Of a DNA stretch of 64,000 bases, positions 22,283-32,480 are shown piece after piece (within the stretch, counting starts at the first letter, position 1; every line of letters starts with the position of its first letter). Both the position numbers and the translations under genes were made by a program. The notes under the pieces are model-generated. The model was not told where the DNA came from, did no database searches, and saw only the letters and a program-made list of their open reading frames with translations. The DNA comes from Corynespora cassiicola (taxonomy: Eukaryota > Ascomycota > Dothideomycetes > Pleosporales > Corynesporascaceae): the NCBI GenBank assembly GCA_022059125.1, contig JAEUWY010000006.1:3348001-3412000 (forward strand). The letters are read 5' to 3'.

Positions 22283-25200
22283 TCAATATATGAAGCCCTG
22301 CGTCAATGGGCCGCCCGAACCCATCTCACTCCACAGACAGTCCCAACAAGTATCCAACTGGCAAATCGTGATCCTCCCCCCTTCCTTCTCGTCAATGACC
22401 TGACTCAACACCGAGGCCGTGGCGAGCCGAGCAAGCCAGTTTCCATGCGCGCGAACAACAAATCTGTCAGCTGGATGCTCCAGCACGTCGTCCCAGCTAT
22501 CCACCGAGTATACGCAGGGCTCCGGGTTCTTCAGACGGTCATGCTCGCAGGATCCCTGGAGACCACCGTGACGGACCACATTGTTCATGTTTATGGCTCT
22601 CAAGATGTCCACATCCGCTACCCAATTTCCCGAGTCTCGAACAGAGACAACGGCTTCAATGACTGAGACCTGGGAGTCTTGGCCCATCTTGACGTTTGTA
22701 TCGTACACTGGGACATGATGGTCTGTGAACGACAGGTGTAGAGAGGTCCGATTGAAGCTATCGACTTGTTTCCCATCGAACGTAGCCATGTTCTCCAACG
22801 TGATTCTCCCATAGTCTGGGTCTCGGACCATGGGTTCACTGGGGGGTATCAGAAGTACAACTCCTGGTTTTCCAAAGTTACCCAGCAATCTCTGTAGCTG
22901 ACGGGGTCTTGGACGCTCCAAAGGGTCGCATACAATCTCCAATGGGTTAGCGAAAGGCCAAGCAAGACTTTCTTTTGGTGGGCATACCTGTTTCGGAATA
23001 TATATCGAGTCACCGCTCGATACTGCCAAGACGTTGTCCATGGTCGAAACTTCAAGGTCGCAGGAGCCCGAGTCAAAGTATGCAGCTATTGTTAGAGCTA
23101 GACTCCGCTTGAACCGTCGGCGGTGAGGCTTTGAATTCGGAATAAGCCCCGGATGGTTCCACCTCGCATTTACAATCGGCATTTCCAAGACCTTGAGGGA
23201 AACGGTGGCATCCGGAATATGCTTGTATATAGAGAAGGCGGTCGCGAGAGCTTTCAGCAAATGAAAATCCTCCATGATATATTGTGAAAAGTACCGAACC
23301 AACTTTTCCGTGGAGATGATTTTCTGTGTGTGACACCAGATGAAATCATCAACTGAAATCCTCAGGCTCGGCTTCCTAACCGATTCACGAGCATATACTG
23401 ATGTCCCGGATCTATTCCCGAAGAAATGGCGATATCTGTTCTCAGGGCATCCCAGAAACATCAGCATGTCAGATACACGATTGTAACGAGGCGAGACCGG
23501 AAGATCATGGATGACCTCATTTTCAGGAATGTCTTCCCGAAAAGACTCCACCGGTATCCATCGATGATGTTGCTGAGGCTGATGGTTAGATTCCTCCCCC
23601 AATCCTGTTGGTGTGTCGCCAAGCAATCCAGGACTATCTTGCGACCAGCCTGCTTGAACTGTAGCGACACAGATGGAGTTCGTGGTGAGAGCCTCATCCC
23701 CGTCTGTGAGATCGGTATCGGAAAAATCGGATAGTTGAGAATCACTTTCTCCTTTGTATTCGGTTTGGTTGAATCTGGCCGTTCTTTGCCCAGCTGCGTC
23801 GCTTTCGCCACTCTTACTTTGACGATGTGGCGATGGTTCATTGTGATATACTATGACAAGATCTTCGACGCTTATTTCTGCCACCTTCACATACTTGAGC
23901 ATGATGCGCCTTAGGAATGCAACCTGACCTTCTTGTGTGAGGCACCGAAGTAACCAGATTCCATCATCATCCGTGAGGCCAAAACAACGTGTATTCGCTT
24001 TGCGCCTGTGTCTTATAAGTGAGCCAGCACGTCGTCTACCGATTTGTATCAGGCGGTTGGAAGCCTTGAGATTATTGGTATCGCATGCCAAAAATTCCGA
24101 GGCTACTCGGCCGACTAATGGTGCCCATTTATTTTTGACGTCACTATTCAGGCTTTCCGATAGCGCTTCAAAAAACCTCATGACTGAAGTAATCTCATGC
24201 GTGTGAAATTTCCAGTGACTTGTTATTGCACCAAGGACAACTAAAAGCAGTTCAGAAAAATTGACGCGGGAGGGATCTTCGGACATTCGGCGCTCAGTGC
24301 GAACAGGCTTTCCGTAGTGGCGAAGGTTTGCGAGAGATAAACACCAGAATACACCAGCTTCTCCAATACTTTTTGATGAAGAAAGACCAAGTGTCAAGAC
24401 GCCGGCGGGATTGACTTGCTCGTCATCCATGGAGACTTCGAAATTAGTGGCTCCAAAAATTGCCAATCGAGGATAAAGGTGCCAAGATGAAAGCGCCAGA
24501 AGGATAGCTCCATCGCGAACGGCTTGTGGTCTGCCGGAAAGAAGGTCCTCTACCGTGGTCAATGCTGAGATCCAGGCGGTCATCACACTCGAGAAGACAG
24601 CGGTTTGCTGGTTCACTTCCAGCTTGACATCCTTCAGCAAAGATTGCAGCTGTGTGTTCTCATCTCTTTTGACATCATCGGCCGTCTGTAACCAAGCTCG
24701 CGCACTGGTGTCCCATTCTGCGAGTTGCTGCCTGGTAATGTGGTTTTGTGTAGCGGCAACAACCAATGAAACTTCCACGGGCTGTTCAGCTTCCACCATG
24801 CCCATGATCTCGTTCCGTCTCTCTCTCGTCAGCTCGACCCAGATTGAAACGGCTTCTGAAGCTTCGAAGATTCTGGCCAGCATGCAAGCAAGTAGATGAA
24901 TGTGGAGAGCAGCTTTTGAGGAAGTTGCAGCGGCCCAGATAGACGTACCATCGGCTCCGGTATAGTCTGAGAAGAATGATTGTGAATGGTTCATAGAGTC
25001 CTTGCACTTGGCTGAAATTTCGGAAACGCGATTTCCGTAAGCCTTGAGGAGGTTGGGTGTCGACGGGCATGTTCCTGTGAACAAGGCTCCAAGCCTACGA
25101 GCAGTGATGTGGGCATTGCCGTCCTCAGCGCTCATCTTTCTGGAGGAGGCCAGGATTGATCCTAGGGGCTGGTATTCCTTTGGTGCCTCACATTTGACCA

Positions 25201-25297
25201 GGGTGAAATCAAAGTTGAACTGTGCTGCGGCAATTGTCGCTTCGTTCTGGACGGCAGCAAGCGCATTTGTTATCCGGCCAAAAGTAGCACCGGCCAT
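22283..25297 (-). CDS. uncharacterised 1004-residue fungal protein
   Basis: Long intron-less frame. The first true ATG is at 25297 (MAGATFGRITNALAAVQNE); the frame is open a few codons upstream but only with non-ATG codons. No enzymatic motif, membrane segment or signal peptide is evident. The N-terminal 350 residues are largely helical (IHLLACMLARIFEASEAVSIWVELT). The middle (about 480-600) has an acidic, low-complexity stretch, and the C-terminal 250 residues include many beta-type segments. A 3-kb uninterrupted frame with normal codon use argues for a real gene. It may belong to a fungus-specific family; I do not recognise a function. Confidence 0.8.
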   Translation of the reverse strand: MAGATFGRITNALAAVQNEATIAAAQFNFDFTLVKCEAPKEYQPLGSILASSRKMSAEDGNAHITARRLGALFTGTCPSTPNLLKAYGNRVSEISAKCKDSMNHSQSFFSDYTGADGTSIWAAATSSKAALHIHLLACMLARIFEASEAVSIWVELTRERRNEIMGMVEAEQPVEVSLVVAATQNHITRQQLAEWDTSARAWLQTADDVKRDENTQLQSLLKDVKLEVNQQTAVFSSVMTAWISALTTVEDLLSGRPQAVRDGAILLALSSWHLYPRLAIFGATNFEVSMDDEQVNPAGVLTLGLSSSKSIGEAGVFWCLSLANLRHYGKPVRTERRMSEDPSRVNFSELLLVVLGAITSHWKFHTHEITSVMRFFEALSESLNSDVKNKWAPLVGRVASEFLACDTNNLKASNRLIQIGRRRAGSLIRHRRKANTRCFGLTDDDGIWLLRCLTQEGQVAFLRRIMLKYVKVAEISVEDLVIVYHNEPSPHRQSKSGESDAAGQRTARFNQTEYKGESDSQLSDFSDTDLTDGDEALTTNSICVATVQAGWSQDSPGLLGDTPTGLGEESNHQPQQHHRWIPVESFREDIPENEVIHDLPVSPRYNRVSDMLMFLGCPENRYRHFFGNRSGTSVYARESVRKPSLRISVDDFIWCHTQKIISTEKLVRYFSQYIMEDFHLLKALATAFSIYKHIPDATVSLKVLEMPIVNARWNHPGLIPNSKPHRRRFKRSLALTIAAYFDSGSCDLEVSTMDNVLAVSSGDSIYIPKQVCPPKESLAWPFANPLEIVCDPLERPRPRQLQRLLGNFGKPGVVLLIPPSEPMVRDPDYGRITLENMATFDGKQVDSFNRTSLHLSFTDHHVPVYDTNVKMGQDSQVSVIEAVVSVRDSGNWVADVDILRAINMNNVVRHGGLQGSCEHDRLKNPEPCVYSVDSWDDVLEHPADRFVVRAHGNWLARLATASVLSQVIDEKEGGRITICQLDTCWDCLWSEMGSGGPLTQGFIY

Positions 25298-26268
25298 TGT
25301 GCTATTCTTAACAGACACCAAACCTCCAGAAATAAGCGAATAAACGACTCTTGTTGGATCGCAATATAGAAGGCGAAGCTATCAAGCGGACGAGGGCGTG
25401 GCTGCTCTTCGAGTGATGAAATCGGGGTATGAAAGACCAGAAAGATGAGCGAAAGGCAATGAGCCAGTCTGCTTCAGCCTCGTGGCCAAGCGTTTCTCAC
25501 CGGAATCACATTCCCTGCATGCCTCACTGTGCCGATAACCATGTCAGCTCAGAGCCTGCAGCCTTCTCATACGTAGCCTCATTATCTCCTCATGTCAGCG
25601 CGCAAGGATACAGTAGTCTTACGGAACAGCGGCAGCGAATCGCTCCATGGGAAAGTACTTGCAATACAGGGGGTCTGAATGCTTGGTATTTTTGTGTTGT
25701 CAATTTAGACTCAGCCTCACGCGTGTCGAAGGAGGAGCGAGCGTAGCCCCCACCCCAAGCAAGCCCCCTCACTGCTGATTTATAATACAAGCAACACGAA
25801 CCCTTATACACCTTTCCTTATCGTCAATTATAAGTAATACAGTTTGATACGAGGATGCTCAGCAGTATGCAGTGCACGGGAGCCAGAAAAAAGAACCAAA
25901 GCAATAGATTCAGCAATCTGCCACGGCCGCTACCATCGCCATTGCCACCACTCATACCACATCCCCGCATCTCCACAAGATTTGACAGATAATATGTCTA
26001 TATATAAGGAGTCTATGCGCAAAGCGCCATACGTCGCATATTATTGTGAGCGCGAAGCAATCTCTGAACCACGGACTCCTTGTCAAAATACCTAGGCAAC
26101 TCCTCAACGCCGCACAGCTTACGTTCCTCACCAACGATAATCCAAACTTTCATCACAAAGAGATATCGGAAGGCGGCCTACATTGACCGAGATCCAAAGA
26201 TGTACTACAGTGGTGAGATGTAAAGTTGGTGCCTATCCCAGCTCTTCTGACGTTGCCCTTCATCAACC
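25298..26268. other. intergenic, no gene seen
   Basis: Nearly 1 kb between the 1004-residue gene and the 3' end of the HET gene, both on the minus strand. It should hold the promoter of the former. Nothing else is recognised. Confidence 0.45.
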
Positions 26269-28179
26269 CTAGTGGATCTCAAACTCTTCCAACCCATATT
26301 TAGCGAATCCTTCCAAGCCCTCGTGCCCATCAACCAACTCTGGTAGGCTCTTTACTGCCTCAGAACCCCCGATGAGTGCGTTCGTGATCATCCAAAACCC
26401 GCCCTGCGGCCTGGAGCGCAATACAAAAGGAACATCGTATCCGAAAAGACCCGCCACGGTATCGTTCTTTCTAAGAGAGTTGTTTGAAATTCCCCAATAT
26501 TTCGTGGTGGTTGCGAAAAGAACCATGTTTGTGAAATCTTCGAGAGGCACAAATGACCATAGTCTGTCCAAATTCTTTTCTAAGCCGATATCACTCTCCA
26601 TACCGGATGTCGGATCATCTTCTTCAAAGTGAATCTTCCAAAAAAACTTGGATAATTCCTGAACCGAGATATCAAGTTCAGAATTAGAAGTTATAAATGT
26701 ATGCAGAGGCTCTTTACCAGAAGAGAACGGGATAGTTTGTCTTATTTCCCCACAGTATATACCTGCAGCATGGAGAATCATTCCATCATCGGAAAATCTC
26801 ACCAGAGGGGTGTTGATTCTAATCCTGCGTAGATTGAAGTGCGTTAATGAGAGTCCCAAAATTATGTCGACTGCATTTTGACGCGTGTTAGTTGTGAGTT
26901 CAGTGATGTTGAAGCCAAAGTCCGGAGTCCATGAAGGTAAATCGTGGAATTGAGGTACTTCATAGGAGCGAAGCGGCCAAAATCCGTAAAGAGCATTCAA
27001 ATCTTGTGAGAAGAAAAGTCTTGCCATGGCCGAAAAGACCTGGGCCACTGATTTCGAATAGTCTGGACGGACTGAAATATAATCCTTTCGATGATCGGGG
27101 CCAGATGTTGCTAAGCCATATAAAGCATAAATTCTGTCTCGAGGGTCCGTGCATGTTTTGCCTCTTGTTATCATGAAATTGTCTATGAAGTCAAGGGTGC
27201 CTTGTGCTGTGACTATATGTAGGAGGCGAAAAAGATCTGCTAACTTGGCAAATAACCAGACTGAAATTAGGAGCTCCGTGTTACGTTCCACAATCCTTTC
27301 AGCCTCTATTTCATGATTGTGGGCTAAATCAAGCCACATGGGGCTTGCGTCGTATTTGATGGAAAACTGCCTATCATAAGGGTCACCCAATTGCATTTGC
27401 CGCAGAATATAATTTGCCATGGTGCAGAAGTGAGTCTGTCTAGATCCGCACAGAACGATAGCATCATTGCATGAGAGGGAAACCTCTTGAACGACCCATA
27501 AGCGAGAAAACCTGCATAGATTAGGGATTTATTTTAGATAATCCAGTCACCACTGCAAAAGAAGAAGCGCAGCCGAGAGTTTTGTGAAGAATCGATCGAG
27601 GGGAAAACATGAAAATACGAACCATGATCTTGCAAGAAAACTGGAGACTGCTTGCTTAAAAAGTGGATATATTGCTCCATTGATACTCCAGTTATTTTCG
27701 ATGGCACGCATAAGAAAGTCGCTTGAATCGGCTGCCGGGCCCAGCCATACCAGGACATTTTTTGCGTTGGGATAAATCGTACCCATAAGCTGAACTTGAT
27801 GATTCCGCTCCGTAGTTGATTGTTGGTTAATACATATAGCATCAATCCAAAGGAAGCGAGGTTCGTCATCATATCGAAGGTATCGGAGAGCGATGTCGAG
27901 GTTGGCGGTGACTTTAAGCGGATAGCCATCGACTAGAATTGGCTTATCGCATATATCAGTTCCCCAGGCGTAGGATAGAGCTTCATACTCGGGCTCGTCG
28001 CTCATGAGGTGCATCGTGAGCGAAACGGATATAGGGTCGTCAAATTCGCCAGGATGCAACTCCAAAACACGGATGCGATCACCGAGGCCATCCTCATTCA
28101 GTAGACTACCGTAAGGCCCTGGGCTAGGGTCTCCCTTCATGAGAGTATTTTCCGTAGAGTCGGCCTCTATCCGAGACAT
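26269..28179 (-). CDS. HET (heterokaryon incompatibility) domain protein
   Basis: Exons 28179-27623 and 27511-26269 are joined by a 111-bp phase-2 intron (GTTCGT...ATGCAG), giving 599 residues. The donor was chosen because it restores the family motif WFSRLWVVQEV. The three HET blocks are present: YEALSYAWG at about residue 60, FLWIDAICINQ with NHQVQLMG, and the RLWVVQEV/DPRDRIYALYGLA region. The C-terminal 250 residues are variable, as usual. HET proteins mediate non-self recognition and programmed cell death on hyphal fusion; many paralogues have no known partner. No NACHT, STAND or lipid-binding domain is attached here. Confidence 0.92.
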
Positions 28180-28657
28180 TGGCAAGGCTGAGAAGGCGAT
28201 GTACAAGTGTGTGACTAAGAGCTAAAATGAAGCCACCGATTCAGACTTGCTCGAAATGTTGTCAAAAAGAGGTTCTTGTAATTTGAGGTCGCAATAATGC
28301 AGCTCTGTAGTTTATGTTGATGGAGAGTTGATTCCTTTTCATGGATGAACCGATGAAAAGTGACAGGCAACCGCCATGTCAGCACTAAGCCCCAGAGACA
28401 AGGCGCAGCATTGTTGTCACGCATAGACACAAGGCTGAAAGGTGTGTGTGCAATCAGAATGGATGAATAAACTTCTCGATGCTGCTGCTGTCTGTATTTA
28501 ACCGGACATGTGTCACCACACCCATCACCTATCAAGTAAACCGAGCGATGCTTTCCTGCAGCCTGACTGCCCGCAGAGCGCCCAACCACCTAGGCATCAA
28601 CCATGGCACTCCAACCAGCCTGATCAAAAACCCCAAGCCACCACCAAAGAGAGAGCC
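28180..28657. other. HET promoter region
   Basis: 478 bp between the HET start and the RidA-like stop, both on the minus strand. No additional gene is seen. Confidence 0.4.
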
Positions 28658-29231
28658 TCAGGTATGCACCACGGCCGTGACCTCAACCTCATAAAGCAAC
28701 GCCTTCTTCGCCAGACCCGCAACGCCAAGCACCGTATCCGGCGGCCGATGTCCCTACCCCCACCAAAGACGTCAGCACCCATTCTATAGAACCATCTCGC
28801 AACCCCCCAACACCGCGACACCAAAAAACCAAGGCATCACCATGACCAAAAAGGTAAAATCGAGAAAAAAAAATATTACTCACCCCAGCCTCCCGATCCA
28901 TAAACCCAATCCACTCCTCCCCCCACCCCCTATCCACAACCTCCACCCCCTCCTCCTCCCCAACGACTATATAATGCCTCACGAAATTCACATCCCGCGG
29001 CGTCGCGCCCGCCGCCTTGAGCGCGTTGGCGACATTGACATATGCCTGACGCGCCTGACCGGCGAGATCGGCCGCGATGCCGCCGCCGTCGGGTCGCAGG
29101 CCGGTCTGTCCCGCAAGCGTGACGAGCTTGGAGGTCGGGAGGAGGGGGGTGACGGCGACTTGGTTGTAGGTCGGCGGTGGGGTGGGGACGTTCGGCGGGT
29201 TGAAGGTGCGGGGCTTGTTGACGTCGGTCAT
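28658..29231 (-). CDS. RidA/YjgF-family protein
   Basis: Exons 29231-28884 and 28753-28658 are joined by a 130-bp phase-0 intron (GTGAGT...GGGTAG), giving 147 residues. The fold signature is clear: LVTLAGQTGLRPDG, then AYVNVANALKAAGATPRDV, and the C-terminal GHRPPDTVLGVAGLAKKALL and YEVEVTAVV strands. RidA proteins hydrolyse reactive enamine/imine intermediates. I do not see the catalytic arginine that RidA-subfamily enzymes carry in the strand before the final EVE segment (here GLAKKALLYEVE). This copy may therefore belong to another Rid subgroup with a different activity. TATA-like CTATATAG lies about 130 bp upstream. Confidence 0.88.
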
Positions 29232-29800
29232 GGTACTATTTTTTTCGGAGCGGACGCGGACGCGGGTGCACGGGCGGGAACGGGGGGTTCGCGGGTGCTG
29301 TGTGGTGAGTCCCTTGCTTGGATGGGCTGATGTTTTTTTTTTGCTGGGGTGGGGATGCTATATAGTGGGTGCGGCTGCAGAGCTGATGGGTGATGCGCTT
29401 TATACCGACAGACAAGGCATGCCGCTATTGTCAATTGTCGAGTTTCAGCCGTGTAGGCAGGCAGGCGGGCACTCAATCAATCAGTCGATGACGCTGCGGG
29501 GTACTGCCAGTCGCAAGTGGGTACTCGGCGCTAAGCTGCAGGGGGCCCACCAAGTAGACTAACGGAACGTTTTATTAGTAAAGTGTAGTCACGATCGGAT
29601 GATAAACACTCGGGTTGGTATCAAACTGAGTCCCGGTCGGCAAAGACCAAAAGCCGTGTTTCCATTGCATCTATTTTGAGCCGCCCTGGCATGCTAGCTC
29701 TTCATAAGCCGTATATTCGTGAATCCCCATCTACTGCAGAATGGATAACCTCTTCTCCCCTCCAATGCTCTTGAACCGTTTAAAGTAGGGAGCCCCGCAT
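29232..29800. other. RidA promoter / HAD 3' flank
   Basis: No gene beyond the TATA element is seen in this 570-bp spacer. Confidence 0.4.
29358..29365 (-). promoter_or_regulatory. TATA box of the RidA-like gene
   Basis: CTATATAG is found 127-134 bp upstream of the start codon on the minus strand. Confidence 0.5.
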
Positions 29801-30624
29801 TCATGGAAGCGTGGCCTCGACCTTCTTGAGGACCTCGGGGAAATCCTTCCAGTCGTACATGACGGCGGCGCACTTGGTCTGCTCGGTGAGAAGCTTGGCC
29901 ATCTGCTCCATCTTCTCCTTGCCCTCCTCGATGCCGTAGATGCCGACGTAGGCGATGCAGGGGATGCCGGCACGCATGGCAGCCGTGGCACCGCTCTTGC
30001 TGTCCTCGACGGTGACGCACTTGGCGTTCTCGACGCCAAGCTCCTTGCAGGCGAAGTTGTAGATGGCGGGGTCGGGCTTGGAGCTGGGGGGGTTGAGCGA
30101 GGTGGCGGCCGAGTAGACGTGCTCGGGCTTGAAGAAGTGGTCAATCTTGGCCTTCTCGATGGAGGCGACGACACGGCTCTTGGCGGAAGTGCTGACGACG
30201 GACATCTTGTAGCCCTGGTCCTTGGCCCAGTTGAGCTGCTCGGTGACGCCGGGGCACTCGATGGCCTTCTCGCTGAGCTTCTTGGTGACGGCACCGAGCT
30301 CACGCTCGACGTAGTCCTCGAGCTCCTGGTCGGACAGGGTGAAGCCGACCTTCTCCTGGAGGCCCTTCAGCATGCCGCGGAAGTTGTGGCCAACGAAGTC
30401 CTCGAGCAGCGACTCGGCCGTGTAGCGCTCCGTCTTGCCCTTCTTCTCGAGGAGCTCATTGGTGAGCTCGGCGCAGGCCTCAAAGGCCAAGTGCTCGGAC
30501 TGCACGAGCGTGTTGTCGCAGTCGAGGAGGATGTAATCGGCCTGTTTGGATGCGGGTGAGCATGGCAGCCGATGGAGGGGGGGAGGGAGTGCGGGGCTGG
30601 CGGGGCAGTCATTACCTTGCCCAT
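29801..30624 (-). CDS. HAD-superfamily phosphatase (sugar phosphatase / beta-phosphoglucomutase-like)
   Basis: A 9-bp first exon (30624-30616, encoding MGK), a 74-bp intron and exon 30541-29801 give 249 residues. All HAD motifs are present: motif I LLDCDNT (nucleophile Asp10, acid Asp12), motif II VVSTS, motif III Lys in SSKPDPAIY and motif IV VTVEDSKSG. The helical cap of about 75 residues between motifs I and II is of the C1 type seen in phosphoglycolate/2-deoxyglucose-6-phosphate phosphatases. It would hydrolyse a small phosphorylated metabolite; the exact substrate cannot be told. The tiny first exon follows TATAAA 87-92 bp upstream. Confidence 0.91.
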
Positions 30625-30710
30625 GGTGGATTGTGGAGTGGTGTAGGAGTGGTGGTGGGTGAGGGGTGTGTTGATAGGGAGATGGATGGCAATTGAGGGA
30701 CGGCTGGGGG

Positions 30711-30716
30711 TTTATA
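30711..30716 (-). promoter_or_regulatory. TATA box of the HAD phosphatase gene
   Basis: TATAAA on the minus strand, 87-92 bp before the ATG. It supports the 9-bp first exon model. Confidence 0.55.
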
Positions 30717-30909
30717 TGCACAGAGGAGCACCGACTATCGTGAGATTTGTTGAGTAGGTGGAGTGGTAAAAGTAAAGGTCGGTGAGGCGTGTGCTGGCAG
30801 GGAAAGGCGGTGCGCGGCATGGCCAGCCCCGGCCCGTACCTTACGTCATTGGCTGGCGCCCGCGACGTGCGCCGTTGATTGGAGGGGGAGGGAGAGCAGG
30901 CGAGCAGCT

Positions 30910-30955
30910 GCCATCCCTCCCTCCATCCTTCCCTCCCTCCCTCCATCCATCCATG
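30910..30955. repeat. CCCT/CCAT microsatellite-like tract
   Basis: The plus strand reads repeated CCAT and CCCT tetramers for about 45 bp within the HAD upstream region. It is simple-sequence DNA with no coding meaning. Confidence 0.75.
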
Positions 30956-32480
30956 GCCTCGCACCCCTATCGCCTTGCATTCGCCGCCTTGTGATGGACA
31001 TATTGCCTCTCTACTATATCCTGCTCTCCAGCCGTCCCCCCGTCGCTCGGCGGACCTGCGCCCTCCATTCACCCCACGCCCCCCGCTATACATGCTTTCT
31101 TTTCTCACCCCTACCGCGCCACGACCACAGCGCCTCGTCAATGTTGCACCTGGGCCGTCGACTCCTCCTCTAGAGCCTCGTCACGAGAACTCTATTGCCT
31201 CGCCCCTGGGAGTCGAGACTGCCAGCACAGCAATGCGGGGGACATCTTTGCTGCAAGCGGATTACGCCCATCTCCATGCCTGCCCCAGGCGCACTCCAAT
31301 TCCTCGCAGGCGAAGCGGCCCTGCATATCCCCCTCCATCCCGCCACCAGCCTGCCCAGGCCGCGAGGCTCATTGATTGCATCGCGCCCGACATGTGCTCT
31401 CGCTGAAGGGGGCTGTGCCCAACGACGTCGGCTCGACAATCCGACCATCTGCTTTCACGTGATGCCAGCTTCTCCATCCCCACCACCATCGCGAACTGCA
31501 TCCGCCCCATTAGAGCTCGTCTGGCCCGACTCTACTCCACTCATCTGCACCGGGAACCCTGACATGGTCGCTCGCTACCCTACACACTATGACTAGCCGC
31601 CGCGGCCCAAGCGCTCCAATGCGTGTGGGGTTGGCCGCCCGTCTGGCCACTTCCGAAGCCACAGCACGTGCCTGGTTGGGACCCGCCCCAGTCCACATAA
31701 ACGCCCTCGGTTTGGGGGCCGTGAGCCGCCAATACCACCTCGTACTGCAGCTTTCTTCCAGCCTTCTTCACCAACTCCGTTCACGGGGGCGGCACAGCAG
31801 AGCACCTGTACCCGCTGTCCGACTGTCTGGCCAATGGCACCGCACAGCTTCGCTAGGCTACAGCCGTTCGACGAGTACCATCCCGATATCCTAACAGCTA
31901 TCCCCCGTGAAGCTTTTCATTACGGACATTTATCCGTGTTCGACTACAAGGCTTGCTGTGTCCATTTTCGCGAGTCGACTGGGTGTGCCTCAGCCTGGTC
32001 TACCCCCCCACTCTTCCTCGTGTCTCCTGCAGCTCGGAAATTGGCAGGTGTCTCGAGTCACCGAGAGTACTGCCCACGCTCACGCTGGATAAATATGATC
32101 CCGTGAAAATGGCGGCATCCAATTGGGTTTCTCGTGCTAACAAAGACTACACGAGCAATTCAAGCACCTTTAGCAATGGTGTATTGCACAGACAGCCGCT
32201 AGAGGTGCCCGCTCCTCAAATGTTCCAAGGCTGCGCGTCAGCTCCTTCCTGTACTACCCGATGTCTCAGCTGAACAGATAGAGGGAGATGCATATCTCGG
32301 AGCCATAGAACCCCCTGTAATGGCATCCTTTATGGGGCTGGCAATGTTTGAGATTGATCAAGGCAGTACTTCGCTACGGGATTCTCATGGTACCTTGCCT
32401 GCATCACAAGCTCTTTGCTATTTAGATGGTCTGATTTCATCTTTTTCAGCATCTCATCTTCTTTGCTTACAGTTGGCATC
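30956..32480. other. divergent intergenic region
   Basis: About 1.5 kb between the HAD phosphatase (minus) and the membrane protein (plus). No supported gene; short overlapping frames only. Confidence 0.45.
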
